Shown here: one piece after another, positions 39,176 to 47,242 of the stretch
Layout: each line of letters opens with the position of its first letter
Numbering within the stretch: position 1 is the stretch's first letter
Origin: Roseivirga sp. 4D4
Lineage (GTDB): Bacteria; Bacteroidota; Bacteroidia; Cytophagales; Cyclobacteriaceae
Reading direction: 5' to 3'
Assembly (NCBI RefSeq): GCF_001747095.1
Contig: NZ_MDGP01000001.1
Span: 1,347,001-1,411,000, forward strand
Length of the DNA stretch: 64,000 bases
Position numbers and translations under genes: made by a program
The notes under the pieces: model-generated
Seen by the model: only the letters and a program-made list of their open reading frames with translations
What the model was told of the DNA's origin: nothing
Databases searched by the model: none

Positions 39176-39958
39176 TTGAAAAGGTTCAGGACAGTAATCG
39201 TTGATGATGAGAAAAAGGCCAGAGAAGGGTTACAAACTTTGCTAGCCCAAGACCCGGAAATTGAATTAATTAAGACATGCAAAAACGGGATTGAAGCCAT
39301 CGAATTCTTAAAGGAAGAACCCTGCGATTTACTGCTTCTGGACATCCAAATGCCTGCTGTATCAGGATTTGACGTACTGAAATCCATCAGAAAGCCACCG
39401 TTTACAATATTCATTACTGCGTATGATGAATATGCACTCAAGGCTTTCGAGTTTCACGCCTTGGATTACCTATTAAAACCTTTTTCGAATCAAAGGTTCT
39501 TTGATGCCATAACCCGTGCAAAACAGTTGATTAGAAACGATAACACTGCCCTCTCCTCCCAGATGGACAAGCTACTAAAGCAATTAGAGTCCAACGGAGA
39601 ACAGAGTGGTATAATTCACTCTAATAACATAGAAAGACTGGTCATTAAGGCCTCAGGAAAGATATTGTTGCTTGATACAAAAGACATTTTCTGGGTAGAA
39701 GCACATGACTATTGCATCAAAATCCACTTACAAGATACGCACCACCTTATTAATGGCAGCCTCAAGGGTGTTTTGGTAAAGCTGCCCTCCAATAGCTTTC
39801 TGAGAGTACACAAATCAGCGATAATTAATACCAAACAAATTGCCAGCCTTGAACACCTACAGAATGCAGAGTACATGGTTACACTGAACAACAACGCACA
39901 GGTGAAGGTCAGTAGAAGCTATAAGCTGCCGATGGATGACTTCCTAGGCAGCCTCTAA
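39176..39958 (+). CDS. LytTR-family response regulator
   Basis: The 260-residue regulator has an N-terminal receiver with the phospho-acceptor Asp56 in LLLLDIQMP, acidic pocket VDDE, FITAYDEYALKAFEFHALDYLLKPF and, from about residue 150, a LytTR DNA-binding domain (IFWVEAHDYCIKIH ... FLRVHKSAIINTKQI). It is the partner of the upstream kinase. The only start in position is a TTG at 39176, 4 bp after the kinase stop, which suggests translational coupling and low expression. LytTR regulators in Bacteroidota usually control nearby genes, but the target is unknown. Confidence 0.93.
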   Translation: MKRFRTVIVDDEKKAREGLQTLLAQDPEIELIKTCKNGIEAIEFLKEEPCDLLLLDIQMPAVSGFDVLKSIRKPPFTIFITAYDEYALKAFEFHALDYLLKPFSNQRFFDAITRAKQLIRNDNTALSSQMDKLLKQLESNGEQSGIIHSNNIERLVIKASGKILLLDTKDIFWVEAHDYCIKIHLQDTHHLINGSLKGVLVKLPSNSFLRVHKSAIINTKQIASLEHLQNAEYMVTLNNNAQVKVSRSYKLPMDDFLGSL

Positions 39959-39985
39959 GTTAGTACTTGAAGAGACACTGTTTGA

Positions 39986-40798
39986 CTAAACAGCCACATC
40001 GTTTTCCCTCAGAGCATCGTTTAAGGAGGTTTTAAGATCAGTACTCGCCTTCCTTTGACCAATGATCAAGGCAGCTGGTACATTGAACTCTCCTGCAGGG
40101 AATTTCTTGACATAGCTTCCAGGGATCACCACGGACCTCTCAGGTACGTAACCTTTATACTCGACAGGTTTATCACCCGTAACATCAATAATCTTAGAAC
40201 TGCCTGTTAGGGTCACATTGGCACCAAGTACGGCTTCTTTTCCAATTCTTACACCCTCCACCACAATACATCTTGAGCCGATAAAGGCATTATCCTCAAT
40301 GATCACAGGAGCAGCTTGTAATGGCTCTAAGACACCCCCAATTCCCACTCCTCCACTCAAATGTACATTTTTGCCAACCTGAGCGCAGCTTCCAACAGTC
40401 GCCCAAGTGTCTACCATGGTTCCTTCATCTACATAGGCACCAATATTCACATAAGAAGGCATCATGATCACTCCTTTGCTTACATAAGCGCCATAGCGTG
40501 CAATGGCGTGAGGCACAACTCTAACACCCTTTTTAGCATAACCGTTCTTAAGTTTCATCTTGTCATGAAACTCGAAAGGTCCAACCTCGATGGTTTGCAT
40601 TTTCTGAATTGGGAAATAAAGAATCACGGCCTTTTTGATCCATTCGTTCACGACCCACCCCTCTGCTGTTGGCTCAGCCACTCTACGATCACCGCTATCT
40701 AAATCTTCGATAATCGTCTTGACAGCTAAAATCACTTCCTTATCCTTGAGCAAGCTGCGATCATTCCATGCCCGTTCGATGATATCCCTCAATTCCAT
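39986..40798 (-). CDS. dapD: Tetrahydrodipicolinate N-succinyltransferase
   Basis: This 270-residue left-handed beta-helix acyltransferase carries the DapD signatures VVPHAIARYGAYVSKGVIMMPSYVNIGAYVDEG and TWATVGSCAQVGKNVHLSGGVGIGGVLEPL. It transfers a succinyl group from succinyl-CoA to tetrahydrodipicolinate in the succinylase branch of lysine and meso-diaminopimelate synthesis, which feeds the cell wall. No other dap gene is adjacent. It is divergent from the glycosyltransferase with only 36 bp between starts. Confidence 0.96.
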   Translation of the reverse strand: MELRDIIERAWNDRSLLKDKEVILAVKTIIEDLDSGDRRVAEPTAEGWVVNEWIKKAVILYFPIQKMQTIEVGPFEFHDKMKLKNGYAKKGVRVVPHAIARYGAYVSKGVIMMPSYVNIGAYVDEGTMVDTWATVGSCAQVGKNVHLSGGVGIGGVLEPLQAAPVIIEDNAFIGSRCIVVEGVRIGKEAVLGANVTLTGSSKIIDVTGDKPVEYKGYVPERSVVIPGSYVKKFPAGEFNVPAALIIGQRKASTDLKTSLNDALRENDVAV

Positions 40799-40834
40799 AA
40801 TTCCTTCAGAAAATTTTTAACTTCATGTACACTA

Positions 40835-41953
40835 ATGAAAAAAACCAAAGTAGTCATTGCATCCCTGCTCAAGCCAATCGATGACACACGCATGCTTGAG
40901 AAATTTGGTTTTTCTTTGGCCGAAACAAACGAATATGATATTAATATCATAGGCTTTGATTCAAAAAATGTCAAGTCGACTCAAGACATTACCTTCCACC
41001 CCCTAAAACCCTTTGAAAGACTGAGCTTTGCACGCTTAAGTCGGCCTTGGAAAGTTTATAAAAATTATATTAAAGTAAAACCTCAAGTAATCATATTTAA
41101 TACACATGAATTACTGATAGTTACGTGTATATACAAAATATTATTTGGGTGCAAAATAGTATATGATATTCGGGAAAACTATGCCAAAAATATATCCAGT
41201 ACAGAAGTATTTCCACGGGCTGTAAGACCTCTTCTTTCAACCTGGGTTCGGCTTAAAGAATGGTGTTCAAAACCCTTCATAAGACACTACATAATGGCAG
41301 AAAGAATCTACGAGCAACAGCTCCCCTTTCTGTCAAGTCAAAGAACCGTTGTTGAAAACAAGTATGCTCCTCATGCCGAAGAACGAACTGCTTATCGAAA
41401 CCCCGACCCAAGTTACATAGACCTTGCCTATACAGGTACCATAGGAGCTTCAAACGGTATTTTCGAAGCTATAGACATTACTAAAAAACTCCATGAGCTC
41501 GATCAGCGAATAAGACTCAGAATTGTGGGTTATTGTGCTCTGAAGAAGGATTTGATCCGTTTGAAGGAGGAAATTAAAGACTACGACTTTATAGAGTTAA
41601 ATGGCGGTGACCACTTGGTTCCTCATGCCGAAATAATCGAAGCCATCCAAAAAGCAGATTTCGGTTTTGTCCTTAAGAAGCCTAATAAAGGTATGAATGA
41701 GGAAAAGTTGCTTACCAGGCTTTTCGAGTATACAGCAAACAAATTACCCATCCTGCTTTTAAACAACCCAACCTGGGTAGCATTTTGTGATCAGTTTAAT
41801 GCCGCTATCGTAATTGATCCAGAAAACTTTATGCCAGACCACACCCTGGAAACCATGAGCAAGACCGAGTTTTATGATCGTGGCAACTCCGAATCGAGCC
41901 TATGGAAAAACGAAGAGCCCAAGCTCCTTAACCTAATCAGGGAGATCAATTAA
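40835..41953 (+). CDS. Glycosyltransferase, GT4-like
   Basis: The 372-residue GT-B-type protein has an N-terminal half that includes VIIFNTHELLIVTCIYKILFGCKIVYDIRENYAKN. Its C-terminal half holds LAYTGTIGASNGIFEAIDI and a nucleotide-sugar site region around NKGMNEEKLLTRLFEYTANKLPIL, where the Glu of EEKL/FEY fits the family. Acceptor and donor are unknown; it probably contributes to surface polysaccharide. It stands alone rather than in a polysaccharide cluster. The middle is locally more AT-rich than the neighbours. Its stop lies 5 bp before a MntR-type palindrome. Confidence 0.82.
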   Translation: MKKTKVVIASLLKPIDDTRMLEKFGFSLAETNEYDINIIGFDSKNVKSTQDITFHPLKPFERLSFARLSRPWKVYKNYIKVKPQVIIFNTHELLIVTCIYKILFGCKIVYDIRENYAKNISSTEVFPRAVRPLLSTWVRLKEWCSKPFIRHYIMAERIYEQQLPFLSSQRTVVENKYAPHAEERTAYRNPDPSYIDLAYTGTIGASNGIFEAIDITKKLHELDQRIRLRIVGYCALKKDLIRLKEEIKDYDFIELNGGDHLVPHAEIIEAIQKADFGFVLKKPNKGMNEEKLLTRLFEYTANKLPILLLNNPTWVAFCDQFNAAIVIDPENFMPDHTLETMSKTEFYDRGNSESSLWKNEEPKLLNLIREIN

Positions 41954-41958
41954 TACAT

Positions 41959-41974
41959 TTTAGACATCTCTAAA
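41959..41974. promoter_or_regulatory. MntR/DtxR-type operator, distal copy
   Basis: TTTAGA-CATC-TCTAAA is a perfect 6-bp inverted repeat with a 4-nt spacer. It has the same half-sites as the copy at 42057. It lies 131 bp upstream of the regulator start and just after the glycosyltransferase stop. Recognised by its identity with the proximal site and by the nearby DtxR-family gene. Confidence 0.65.
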
Positions 41975-42034
41975 AAAATAATTTTACCAAGCCAACACAC
42001 TGAATATATGTCAATTGAGGCTTTTCTAATTGGG

Positions 42035-42083
42035 TTTAGATAGGGCTATTATTTTTTTTAGACAAATCTAAATACTATCTTTA
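42035..42083 (+). promoter_or_regulatory. MntR/DtxR-type operator and promoter of the metal operon
   Basis: The proximal palindrome TTTAGA-CAAA-TCTAAA spans 42057-42072. A -7-like TATCTTTA lies at 42076-42083, so bound repressor would cover the promoter. A third, imperfect half-site TTTAGA is at 42035-42040. The regulator start is 33 bp downstream of the palindrome. This fits autoregulation and metal-dependent repression of the whole transport operon. Confidence 0.7.
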
Positions 42084-42104
42084 CAAAGAACTCAAATCAG
42101 TATC

Positions 42105-42764
42105 ATGTTCAGCTTTGTTGAAGAGAATTATTTAAAAGCTATTTATCATTTATCAGACCATGGGCGAAAGAGCGTAAGCACTAATGCCTTGGCCGAAGAG
42201 ATGCAGACCACAGCTGCATCTGTGAGCGACATGGTTGCAAAACTTTCTAAAAAGAAGGCTGTCGACTATCAGAAATACAAAGGCGTAAACGTATCGGGTA
42301 AAGGAAAGGAAGTTGCCCTTAGGGTTATCAGAAAGCATCGCCTTTGGGAAGTTTTCCTGGTAGACAAGCTAAAGTTTCATTGGGATGAGGTACATGAAAT
42401 TGCCGAACAGCTTGAACATATTAAATCCCCCCTACTCATTAGTCGACTGGACGAATTTCTAGGCTTTCCGAAACACGATCCGCATGGCGACCCAATCCCT
42501 GACGAGAATGGTGTATTCTCAACTGTCAAGAAAGTTGCTCTCACAGAGCTGGAAATGAACGTTCCAGCGCAAGTGGTCGCTGTAAACGACTCTAGTGGGG
42601 CATTCCTAAAATATTTGGATAAAGTAGGGATCTCTATCGGCACCAAACTCAAAGTAGAGGACACCAATGAGTTCGATGGATCCTTAGACATTACGGTTAA
42701 TCAGCAAAAAAGCTTGACCATTTCACAAACCGCTGCTCAAAACATCCTTGTTGCTAACCTATGA
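42105..42764 (+). CDS. mntR: MntR/DtxR-family metal-dependent regulator
   Basis: The 219-residue regulator has a DtxR-type winged helix (NYLKAIYHLSDHGRKSVSTNALAEEM ... VSDMVAKLSKKKAVDYQKYKGV), a dimerisation/metal-binding domain (RKHRLWEVFLVDKL, HEIAEQLEHIKSPLLISRLDEFLGFPKHDPHGDPIP) and a C-terminal FeoA/SH3-like domain (about 145-219). The His and Glu ligands of the primary site are visible. It should repress metal uptake when Mn2+ or Fe2+ is plentiful. The stop overlaps the binding-protein start by 4 bp. Confidence 0.92.
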   Translation: MFSFVEENYLKAIYHLSDHGRKSVSTNALAEEMQTTAASVSDMVAKLSKKKAVDYQKYKGVNVSGKGKEVALRVIRKHRLWEVFLVDKLKFHWDEVHEIAEQLEHIKSPLLISRLDEFLGFPKHDPHGDPIPDENGVFSTVKKVALTELEMNVPAQVVAVNDSSGAFLKYLDKVGISIGTKLKVEDTNEFDGSLDITVNQQKSLTISQTAAQNILVANL

Positions 42765-43672
42765 AAAGATTAATAGCAATTATCATTTTGGCGGCTGTCC
42801 TTTGGTCTTGTGACAGCAATACCACCTCTCAAGAGGGCAAACTGAGCATAGTGACCACCACTGGTATGATCGCAGACGTAGCGAAAAACGTGGGCAAGGA
42901 TTCGGTTTCAGTAAGTGCACTTATGGGACCCGGAGTTGATCCGCACCTTTATAAGGCTACTCAGGGAGACCTCGGCAGACTTCAAGGCGCAGATATCATC
43001 TTTTACAATGGACTTCATCTAGAGGGCAAAATGGGTGAAGTCTTCGAAAAGCTGCAACGCATCAAAACGGTCATTCCAGTCGCTAGAGGAATAGATTCTA
43101 CCTTCCTTTTGGACGATCCTATCTACCAAAATGCCTTCGATCCCCATATCTGGTTTGATATCAGCCTTTGGGCATCGACCATTGGTGAAGTTACCAGCAC
43201 ACTGATTGAAACAGACCCAGATAATGCCTCATACTACGAAAAGAATGCTTCGGCCTACACAGAGCAGCTGTTAAGCCTTCATGAATGGGTGAAAACTGAA
43301 ATTGCAACGATTCCAGAAGACGAACGCATCATGATCACCGCCCACGATGCCTTCAATTATTTCGGCAGGGCCTATGACATTGAAGTTCGTGGGCTACAGG
43401 GCATTTCTACCCTATCAGAGTTTGGACTGAAGGACAGGGTCGATTTGGTCAATTTCATCGTTGAAAAAAAGATTAAGGCAGTTTTTGTGGAAACCTCGGT
43501 CTCAGAAAAGAACATCAATGCGATTGTAGAAGGCTGTCGCCAAAAGGGACATAACGTGATCATTGGAGGTAACCTGTTCTCCGATGCCATGGGTGCAGAG
43601 GGTACACCTGAAGGCAACTATATCGGCATGGTAAGAGCGAATGTGAGGACGATCGTAGAGGCTTTGAAGTGA
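42761..43672 (+). CDS. Metal ABC transporter substrate-binding lipoprotein (TroA/ZnuA-like)
   Basis: This 303-residue cluster A-I binding protein has the lipobox AVLWSCDSN. Metal-ligand motifs include MGPGVDPHLYKAT (first His), NAFDPHIWFD (second His), a carboxylate-rich pocket near VFVETSVSEK and, late, GGNLFSDAMG (Asp). There is no long His-rich loop, which argues for Mn or Fe rather than Zn. The start overlaps mntR (ATGA). After its stop the operon is interrupted by the S23 gene before the ATPase gene. Confidence 0.92.
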   Translation: MKRLIAIIILAAVLWSCDSNTTSQEGKLSIVTTTGMIADVAKNVGKDSVSVSALMGPGVDPHLYKATQGDLGRLQGADIIFYNGLHLEGKMGEVFEKLQRIKTVIPVARGIDSTFLLDDPIYQNAFDPHIWFDISLWASTIGEVTSTLIETDPDNASYYEKNASAYTEQLLSLHEWVKTEIATIPEDERIMITAHDAFNYFGRAYDIEVRGLQGISTLSEFGLKDRVDLVNFIVEKKIKAVFVETSVSEKNINAIVEGCRQKGHNVIIGGNLFSDAMGAEGTPEGNYIGMVRANVRTIVEALK

Positions 43673-43686
43673 TGGATCTTGGGTGA

Positions 43687-44078
43687 TTGGGCAATTAGGT
43701 TAATGGGAATTCAAAAATGAGAGATTTTAAAGAATTGGAAGTTTGGGAAAGAGGTCATCAAATGGCACTGGACATTTTCAAAATGACTGAACAATTCCCC
43801 AAACACGAACAATTTGGACTCATTAGTCAAATGAGGCGCAGCTCTGAGTCTATTCCCACGAATATTGCCGAAGGCTGTGGAAGAGAGAGTCAAAAAGAAT
43901 TAATCAGGTTTTGTAGTATTGCGATGGGCTCAGCTTCAGAGCTAGAATATCAATCATTACTTACCAAAGATTTGAAAATAATAACTGACGATGTCTATGA
44001 AGGCGCTGTAAATGAATTATTGATCCTCAAGAGAAAACTGAATGCCTTTATTCAGTACCTAAAAACCCAATTGCCCAA
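43687..44078. repeat. Inverted repeat flanking the S23 gene
   Basis: TTGGGCAATTAGGTT at 43687-43701 recurs, inverted, as AACCCAATTGCCCAA at 44064-44078 with 14 of 15 positions matching. The left copy is 15 bp before the S23 start; the right copy lies inside its last codons. This looks like the ends of a small mobile cassette. No target-site duplication was identified. Confidence 0.6.
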
Positions 44079-44100
44079 AAACCTAAAGTCTCAGCAATGA
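43717..44100 (+). CDS. Four-helix-bundle protein (S23/bAvd-like)
   Basis: The 127-residue protein matches the family encoded in 23S rRNA intervening sequences and related to the DGR accessory protein bAvd. It begins FKELEVWERGHQMALDIFKM and contains QMRRSSESIPTNIAEGCGRES and ASELEYQSLLTKDLKII. The fold is a pentamer-forming basic four-helix bundle that may bind nucleic acid; the free-standing copies have no firm role. It interrupts the metal transporter operon, and its last 4 bases overlap the ATPase start. It is flanked by inverted repeats. Confidence 0.9.
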   Translation: MRDFKELEVWERGHQMALDIFKMTEQFPKHEQFGLISQMRRSSESIPTNIAEGCGRESQKELIRFCSIAMGSASELEYQSLLTKDLKIITDDVYEGAVNELLILKRKLNAFIQYLKTQLPKNLKSQQ

Positions 44101-44888
44101 AGATTGATGCTAAAAATCCAGTAGTAGAATTCCATGACCTGACGGTGTCTTATCACAAGAAACCAGTGCTTTGGAATATTGACATGACGCTACCCCAAGG
44201 AGCACTTATTGGTGTTATAGGTCCGAATGGAGCCGGAAAGTCTACGCTGATTAAAGCGGCTATGGGACTTTTGCCATTGGGATCGGGCTATGTGAGAATG
44301 TTTGACGAACCGCTGGACAAGGTGCGTCATAAGGTAAGTTACGTACCTCAACGTGAGACTGTGGACTGGGACTTCCCTACTTCGGTACTCGATGTGGTTA
44401 TGATGGGCAGATACTCAAAGCTTGGGCTCCTCACCCGCCCTAGAAAGGCAGACAAAGAAATGGCCATGAATTGCTTGCGCAAGGTGGGAATGGAAGCTTA
44501 TACTGATCGGCAAATCTCTCAGCTTTCGGGTGGCCAACAACAAAGGGTATTCCTGGCACGTGCCTTGGCACAAGAGGCTGACCTCTACTTTATGGACGAA
44601 CCATTCGCAGGCGTTGATGCAGCCACTGAAGCAGCCATATTGGCCATTATGCAGGAAATGACGGCCAGCGGCAAGACTGTGATTGTCGTGCATCATGATT
44701 TGCAATCTGCAGCTGAGTTCTTCGACTGGATTGTCTTACTCAACATGAGACTAGTTGCTTCAGGACCTATTGACAAGGTGTTTAACAATGATATGCTCCA
44801 AGAAACCTATGGAGGTAAGCTAACCGTGTTAGCCGAAGTAGGTGAACTGGTTCGAAAACGTCAAATGCCCAGCAGAGAGAAATATTAG
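44097..44888 (+). CDS. Metal ABC transporter ATP-binding protein
   Basis: This 263-residue ATPase of the MntA/ZnuC class has the Walker A motif GPNGAGKST, a Q-loop in SYVPQRETVDWDFP, the signature LSGGQQQR, Walker B DLYFMDEPFAG and the switch His in VVHHD. YVPQRxxVDWDFP is characteristic of Mn/Zn/Fe chelate-independent importers. The ATG overlaps the end of the inserted S23 gene, and the permease starts directly after its stop. Confidence 0.95.
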   Translation: MKIDAKNPVVEFHDLTVSYHKKPVLWNIDMTLPQGALIGVIGPNGAGKSTLIKAAMGLLPLGSGYVRMFDEPLDKVRHKVSYVPQRETVDWDFPTSVLDVVMMGRYSKLGLLTRPRKADKEMAMNCLRKVGMEAYTDRQISQLSGGQQQRVFLARALAQEADLYFMDEPFAGVDAATEAAILAIMQEMTASGKTVIVVHHDLQSAAEFFDWIVLLNMRLVASGPIDKVFNNDMLQETYGGKLTVLAEVGELVRKRQMPSREKY

Positions 44889-46175
44889 ATGGAAACTTTT
44901 AAGGAGTTCTTTTCTTTCAGTGATCCAAGTATCGTTTCTGTGGTAGTGGGTGCAGTCCTATTGACAGCATCTTCTGCCGTAGTAGGTACATTCACTTTCC
45001 TAAAGAAGAAAGCCTTAGTGGGTGATGCCGTAGCACATTCTGTACTACCGGGCATTTGCCTAGCCTTCATTCTATCCGGCACTAAAAACCCTATTTGGAT
45101 GATCCTTGGAGCCTTTTTGACTGGCTGGATATCATTAGTCATTATTGACAACATCACCACTAAATCTAAGATCAAGGAGGACACCGCAATCGCACTGATC
45201 CTCTCAGTCTTCTTCGGCATTGGCATTCTAATGCTGACCAACATTCAACATTCAGGCAATGCTGCCCAAACCGGGTTAGATTCCTTTTTGTTTGGAAAAG
45301 CTGCCGCCCTAGTGGGTCAGGACTTGATCGTTTTTGGTATTGTTGCAGTCATTCTGATCGTAACGGTGGGACTATTCTTCAAGGAGTTGAAACTCATTGC
45401 ATTTGATAGCAATTATGCCAAAGCATTGGGACTACCCGTCAAGTGGATCGATCTGTTACTGACTTCCTTGACGGTCTTAGCTGTTGTTACAGGCATTCAG
45501 GCCGTTGGTGTAGTATTGATGGCGGCCATGCTGATCACGCCAGCTGCTGCGGCACGCTTTTGGACCAATGACGTTTTTAAAATGACATTGATTGCCGCGA
45601 TCATGGGTGGTATTTCAGGGCTTTCAGGGGCTTATGTGAGTTATGTAGCTCCAGCCATGCCTACGGGGCCCTGGATTGTGATGATCATCTCAGCGATTGC
45701 CATCGTGTCTTTCTTCATTGCACCTAAACGAGGCATCTTCGCCAGAGGTATTCAGCAAAGAAGACTTCAACGCTTGATCATGGATGAAAACCTATTGAAG
45801 GAGCTCTACCATTTAGGAGAAAAGGATAAGGACCCTTACAAAGGCCGAACAGTGGACGAGATCATTGAAGAGCGATTCTTCCCAAAGAAGGCATTGAAAA
45901 CAGCACTGAGACGCCTAAGACGACAGGGTTTCCTTACAAAAACGAATGGGTACTGGAGTTATACCGAAGCGGGTAAGGTGAAAGGACAACGTGTAGTGAA
46001 ACTTCACAGGCTGTGGGAACTCTACCTGTCTAAATACATGAAAATTGCGCCTGATCATGTGCATGAAGATGCAGAGACTGTGGAGCACATCATTACACCA
46101 GAACTAGAGGCCCAATTGGAGAAGATGCTGGAGTATCCAGAGTTTGATCCGCACGAAGAGAAAATCCCTTATTAG
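44889..46175 (+). CDS. Metal ABC permease fused to a DtxR-like regulator domain
   Basis: Residues 1-280 are an ABC-3 permease with about eight helices (KKKALVGDAVAHSVLPGICLAF, TGIQAVGVVLMAAMLITPAAAARFW). Residues 290-428 form a cytosolic DtxR-like unit: a winged helix (VDEIIEERFFPKKALKTALR) and a dimerisation/metal-site helix region (KLHRLWELYLSKYM, DHVHEDAETVEHIITPELEAQLEKML, then FDPHEEKIP). The metal-ligand His and Glu pattern matches the free regulator in this operon. The tail may sense cytosolic metal and gate transport. Fused forms are known in Bacteroidota, but the tail's role is not established as far as I know. Confidence 0.9.
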   Translation: METFKEFFSFSDPSIVSVVVGAVLLTASSAVVGTFTFLKKKALVGDAVAHSVLPGICLAFILSGTKNPIWMILGAFLTGWISLVIIDNITTKSKIKEDTAIALILSVFFGIGILMLTNIQHSGNAAQTGLDSFLFGKAAALVGQDLIVFGIVAVILIVTVGLFFKELKLIAFDSNYAKALGLPVKWIDLLLTSLTVLAVVTGIQAVGVVLMAAMLITPAAAARFWTNDVFKMTLIAAIMGGISGLSGAYVSYVAPAMPTGPWIVMIISAIAIVSFFIAPKRGIFARGIQQRRLQRLIMDENLLKELYHLGEKDKDPYKGRTVDEIIEERFFPKKALKTALRRLRRQGFLTKTNGYWSYTEAGKVKGQRVVKLHRLWELYLSKYMKIAPDHVHEDAETVEHIITPELEAQLEKMLEYPEFDPHEEKIPY

Positions 46176-46287
46176 GAATGTTAAGTGTAGAATGATGAAT
46201 GTTCAATTAAATATGGCTATTAAAAACCCGCATCAACCAAACCAATGGAAGTCTAATTCCACATTCAAAATTCCTAATTCGTAATTC
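46176..46287. repeat. Imperfect inverted repeat in a spacer between the two permeases
   Basis: A 33-bp arm at 46176-46208 (GAATGTTAAGTG...) pairs with 46255-46287 at 21 of 33 positions. The right arm is rich in AATTC units. The 46-bp centre has no reading frame. Placed between otherwise tightly packed operon genes, it looks like a decayed insertion. Confidence 0.45.
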
Positions 46288-46292
46288 AAAAG

Positions 46293-47192
46293 ATGGATGC
46301 CCTTTACATCATACTGACCTCTTCCCTATTTGCCATATCCTGTGGCTTACTGGGCTGTTTCTTAATCTTGAGAAAGATGGCTATGGTAGGTGATGCTATT
46401 TCCCATGCCGTCCTCCCAGGCATTGTGATTGCTTTTCTTATTACGGGAACCAGGGACTCCTTTGAAATGATTCTTGGGGCAGCTTTACTAGGTATATTAT
46501 GTACATTCTTTATCGAGTTCTTCCACAAAAAGGCCAAACTTCAAACAGACGCAGCGATCGGTGTGACCTTTACCTCACTCTTTGCCTTAGGCGTTATCCT
46601 TATCTCTGTCTTTGCGGGTCAGGTCGACCTAGACCAGGAATGTGTACTCTATGGAGAAATTGCCTACGTACCGATCGACCTATGGATTTCTGATTCTGGT
46701 CAAAACATGGGACCTAAAGCCCTGTATGTTTCGGCCCTAACCCTGATCGTCAATATCCTATTCATTAGAGTGGGCTTCAAACAGCTCTACCTAACCACCT
46801 TTGATCCGGCTTTTGCAGCTACGACCGGCATCTCCGTAGCGCTGTGGAATTACTTATTAATGGGGTCCGTTTCCATGACTACTGTAGCGGCCTTTGACTC
46901 TGTCGGGGCTATTCTAGTTGTGGCCCTTTTAGTAGCGCCTCCAGCTACCGCTTACTTATTAACTGATAACTTTAAGAAGATGCTGCTAATCACCTGTCTT
47001 ATAGCTATTATTATTAGCATATTGGGTTACCACTTAGCAGTAATGCTCGATGGGTCCATAGCAGGTGCTGTTGTAGCTGTAGCAGGTCTATTATTCGGAT
47101 TGGCCTACCTCTTTTCTCCAAGTAATGGCATTCTATTAAAGAGAATCAAACAAAAGCAGGAAGCCGAAAAACTAGCCATGACCAAGGGGTAA
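46293..47192 (+). CDS. Metal ABC transporter permease (second subunit)
   Basis: The 299-residue ABC-3 family protein has about eight to nine membrane helices. LRKMAMVGDAISHAVLPGIVIAFL near the start and DSVGAILVVALLVAPPATAYLLTD near residue 220 are family-typical. It lacks the regulator tail seen on its partner, so the transporter is probably a heterodimeric permease with one sensing arm. It is separated from the first permease by a 117-bp repeat-bearing gap and ends 50 bp before mnmE. Confidence 0.93.
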   Translation: MDALYIILTSSLFAISCGLLGCFLILRKMAMVGDAISHAVLPGIVIAFLITGTRDSFEMILGAALLGILCTFFIEFFHKKAKLQTDAAIGVTFTSLFALGVILISVFAGQVDLDQECVLYGEIAYVPIDLWISDSGQNMGPKALYVSALTLIVNILFIRVGFKQLYLTTFDPAFAATTGISVALWNYLLMGSVSMTTVAAFDSVGAILVVALLVAPPATAYLLTDNFKKMLLITCLIAIIISILGYHLAVMLDGSIAGAVVAVAGLLFGLAYLFSPSNGILLKRIKQKQEAEKLAMTKG

Positions 47193-47242
47193 TTAAGCCT
47201 TCTCTTTTTAGTTCAAATCCCTAAGCATATCTTTGCAGGCCT

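Noticed and set aside
39978..39993. CTGTTT-GACT-AAACAG hairpin between the LytTR and dapD genes
   Set aside because: The stem is only 6 bp, overlaps the dapD stop codon and has no T-run; too weak to call a terminator.
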